Positions 61,489 to 64,000 of a DNA stretch of 64,000 bases are shown here, piece after piece (position 1 is the stretch's first letter; every line of letters begins with the position of its first letter). Position numbers and translations under genes: made by a program. This DNA is from Sphingosinicella sp942492965. GTDB lineage: Bacteria > Pseudomonadota > Alphaproteobacteria > Sphingomonadales > Sphingomonadaceae. The notes under the pieces are model-generated. The model saw only the letters and a program-made list of their open reading frames with translations, did not search any database and had not been told where the DNA came from. The stretch spans positions 2,480,001 to 2,544,000 of the forward strand of contig OW818656.1 in NCBI GenBank assembly GCA_942492965.1. The letters run 5' to 3'.

Positions 61489-64000
61489 ATGCCGGGCGAA
61501 CCTACAGCATTAACACCAGAATATGTAAAAAACAACGCCGGAGTTTATTTTTTTACTTATTCTGTAGCAGATACAGTTGCAAGAAATGAGTTAAGAACCA
61601 ATCCTGGTGCGAAGGTGTTGGCTAGACAAATTGATGGATTTCATAATTCAATTATTTATTCTGATGGAAATGGAAATGTCACAACCATAACTGCTGGCCC
61701 GAAGGAAGGTGATACGCTCGCTTTTTTAGGGTTTAACGGGCCGCTAGAAGCTTCTGTAGTGGATATCAATTCCGCAAATTTTGATAATGCTCCTTGGAAG
61801 TATGCCCAAGATGATCAGGATTTTAGGTACTCTATATCACAAACGAACTGGACATATGACGATTTTCAATACGTTAGTGAGAGCGTTGATTTTGCGAATC
61901 AGAATGTATTCAATGATTTTACATACTCATTTTATGGATACAATAGCAACTCGGCGAATACATATTTCTACAATATAGCCTCAAGCCAAATTGGCCGTTC
62001 GGGCATATCAAGCCCAAATATAATACTAGATAATTTCTTTCGTCCAGGGAGCTCATTTGATCTCCGATCCCCAAGTCCATCTGATAGATTCAGAATGCTG
62101 GTGGATGTAACGTACTTAATAAATGATATTTCCCAAGCGCCTTTTGATGCAGGTGTGGATGCTTGGACGAGCGTATTGTTCGATATTGGCAACGCTCTTG
62201 GTCTTTCAGGTGTTAATAGCCAATTCACTAGTGCATCTTTCTTTATTCCGGGAATAAATGGTACAATTGGGACTCGTGCAACCGTAAAAATACCCGAAGG
62301 ATCGAATCCTAATTATCATTACTCCCATGTAACAGCAGGAGAAGTTCCAGGATCAACTGCAATCATTATAAAAAAAGGCCATATCATATTAAATGAAAAT
62401 ATTGAAAATTCAGTTGTGAGCGAGGTTGATACAGCTGAAATTCTAATTGCATCTTCCTCTCGGCAGATCGAGGCCCTGCGCATCATCGAAGGGTTACCCG
62501 AACCCATTGATATTGTGCGCGCTGACCTCGCGAATGTAGGAATGCTGGTTGACCTCGAGGCATGGGCTCAAGCAACGCTGAGCGCTCTAGACCCCTTAGC
62601 TATTCCTGACATATTCAGCGATGCGGAAATTCTTGCTCCGCTGCCGATCGAGTTTAGCAGGACTGATGATGGTAAAGCGCTTTTGATTTTCTCTGATTCA
62701 GACCCCTCAAAAATTTCGCAAGACCCCCGGAATAGTAAATGGTCTGAAGCCTATGCCAATGACGATCTCGGCCGCTCGAGAGCTTATGAGCTCATTCCAG
62801 AAGAACAGCCTGGCGGGTCTATTCTTTTTAGGCGCGGCGCCTTGATTACCACCGATGGCGGCGTGGAAATCAGAGTCAAAGAGGGGCAACCAACAACAAT
62901 CAGAGTGGCGAACAGCCCAATCGATTTCGTTGACGCGGGTGCGGTGATTGGCTCGACACTCGGGCGTTATCTGGCGGGTGATAACGAACTTGTCGGTATT
63001 GTCGCATCGGCCACTTTGCAAACTCTGGGTGCCAATCTTGGCGATGTCTTAAACACTTTAGCTTTTGATGGTGGGATCAATACATCGGGCAACGTCAACG
63101 CGGCTTTTGGGGGTATGGACATCGAGTTTGTCCAGAATCTCAAGGCCGCGGGTATCGGTGCGATATCGTCTTATCTTACGGCGGAGCTTGTTCAGGCTCT
63201 AGGTGTGGGAGGTTTCGCGGGAGAGCTCGCCAACACGGCGGGAGGCGTGATGATCGGCCAGATCGTCGCGAATATTGCCGGCGGCGCGGATACCGTCGCA
63301 AATATCTTCAAAGACGTGGATAATTTCGCCAACATTGGAAACGCGATCGGTGGCTTCGTTGGTTCCAAACTTGCGTCTGAGCTTGTTTCGTTTGGAACGA
63401 TAGGCGGCCAAATTGGCGCATCAGTCGGCTCCGCGCTCGGCGTTATTGCAATGAGCGAGCTTTTCAAAGCGGGAACGCTCTTGGGAGGCCCCGTTGGCGC
63501 GGCGATAGGTGCATTTGCTGGCTACATACTTGGTGGTCTCATTGGCTCATTGTTTGGGGGTACGCCACGCTCCGGTGCTGATGTTGTCTGGGATTCGGGT
63601 ACCGGTGAGTTTGCAGTCGACAACGTCTACTCTAAAAAGGGTGGCTCCAAGGACGCAGCACGCGGTGTCGCACAGGCTGTTGCTGATGCCTACAACGGTG
63701 TTCTAAGCGCAATCGGCGGCGAACTGATCTCCCCGGAGAACGTGCAAGCCGGAAACTACGGCATGCGGAAAACGGCGTTCGTGTACCGACCAATTTCTAG
63801 CCGTGATAAGGATACAATCACTCAGCGCTTTACCGGTAAGGATGCCGCGAACAAGCTAATCGGATACGGTCTATACCAAGGGCTTAGCGATTCCGATTTT
63901 CAGATCATGGGCGGCGATATCTATGCCAAGCGCGCCTTTTACAACACGTTTGAGCTGGGTGGTGTCGATCCCCTCAATTTCGACGTAAGCGTCCTTCTCG
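61489..64000 (+). CDS. Very large putative type I secreted protein with glycine-zipper segments, 3'-truncated by the window
   Basis: An open frame of 837 codons without a stop, starting at the ATG directly after the preceding TAA with AAGGA upstream. No signal peptide, as expected for a type I substrate. Residues 1-330 are Asn/Ser/Tyr-rich, probably beta, encoded by AT-rich DNA. From about 480 come glycine-zipper, membrane-like stretches (GAVIGSTLGRYLAG, GGQIGASVGSALGVIAMSEL, GGPVGAAIGAFAGYILGGLI) to about 694, then a folded-looking segment (SGADVVWDSGTGEFAVDNVY, NYGMRKTAFVYR, FQIMGGDIYAKRAFY). The layout resembles large RTX-type proteins, but no calcium-binding nonapeptides occur before the window ends. 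Pore formation or adhesion is inferred. Confidence 0.8.
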   Translation, partial: MPGEPTALTPEYVKNNAGVYFFTYSVADTVARNELRTNPGAKVLARQIDGFHNSIIYSDGNGNVTTITAGPKEGDTLAFLGFNGPLEASVVDINSANFDNAPWKYAQDDQDFRYSISQTNWTYDDFQYVSESVDFANQNVFNDFTYSFYGYNSNSANTYFYNIASSQIGRSGISSPNIILDNFFRPGSSFDLRSPSPSDRFRMLVDVTYLINDISQAPFDAGVDAWTSVLFDIGNALGLSGVNSQFTSASFFIPGINGTIGTRATVKIPEGSNPNYHYSHVTAGEVPGSTAIIIKKGHIILNENIENSVVSEVDTAEILIASSSRQIEALRIIEGLPEPIDIVRADLANVGMLVDLEAWAQATLSALDPLAIPDIFSDAEILAPLPIEFSRTDDGKALLIFSDSDPSKISQDPRNSKWSEAYANDDLGRSRAYELIPEEQPGGSILFRRGALITTDGGVEIRVKEGQPTTIRVANSPIDFVDAGAVIGSTLGRYLAGDNELVGIVASATLQTLGANLGDVLNTLAFDGGINTSGNVNAAFGGMDIEFVQNLKAAGIGAISSYLTAELVQALGVGGFAGELANTAGGVMIGQIVANIAGGADTVANIFKDVDNFANIGNAIGGFVGSKLASELVSFGTIGGQIGASVGSALGVIAMSELFKAGTLLGGPVGAAIGAFAGYILGGLIGSLFGGTPRSGADVVWDSGTGEFAVDNVYSKKGGSKDAARGVAQAVADAYNGVLSAIGGELISPENVQAGNYGMRKTAFVYRPISSRDKDTITQRFTGKDAANKLIGYGLYQGLSDSDFQIMGGDIYAKRAFYNTFELGGVDPLNFDVSVLL

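Overview
The window is about 64 kb of GC-rich bacterial chromosome. The ribosomal protein and RNA polymerase alpha sequences, frequent GTG/TTG starts, PEP-CTERM proteins, a TonB receptor and the gene neighbourhoods point to an alphaproteobacterium, most likely Sphingomonadales. I do not commit to a genus. No rRNA, tRNA, CRISPR array or insertion sequence was recognised.

Layout. 1-1884: 3' part of secA. 1910-3169: secreted amidohydrolase. 3211-19496: str, S10, spc and secY-adk genes in nearly unbroken order (rpsL, rpsG, fusA, tuf, then rpsJ to rplO, secY, adk). A clear promoter precedes rpsL and a strong terminator separates tuf from rpsJ. 19541-26714: about 7.4 kb of accessory genes splits this cluster: an SRPBCC protein, a ModE-type DNA-binding protein, a small secreted protein, a TonB-dependent receptor, an MFS transporter, a radical SAM protein and a glycosyltransferase. 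The alpha operon (rpsM, rpsK, rpoA, rplQ) then resumes behind its own promoter and ends at a terminator.

29454-56082 is ordinary chromosome. It holds metabolic genes (Fe-alcohol dehydrogenase, thioesterase, metA, guaA, panB, two acyl-CoA dehydrogenases, a Baeyer-Villiger-type monooxygenase, alanine dehydrogenase with a divergent Lrp regulator), envelope genes (bamB with a YfgM-like partner, aquaporin, outer-membrane barrel, two PEP-CTERM proteins) and housekeeping genes (der, msrA, tsaC/sua5, kup). Two regulatory regions stand out: a multi-hairpin leader before metA, and a 48-bp palindrome with a Fur-like core laid over the promoter of a small unknown gene.

56518-64000 is a tight operon for a type I secretion system: an HlyB-like ABC transporter with a protease-dead C39-like domain, an HlyD adaptor, two lipoproteins of unknown role, and the first 837 codons of a very large protein with glycine-zipper segments that runs off the window. 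Base composition drops sharply from the first lipoprotein onward, so the cargo end looks recently acquired.

The best candidates for undescribed biology are this secretion operon, the ModE-operator/TonB-receptor group at 20.0-23.1 kb, the metA leader, and the palindromic promoter at 47.9 kb.
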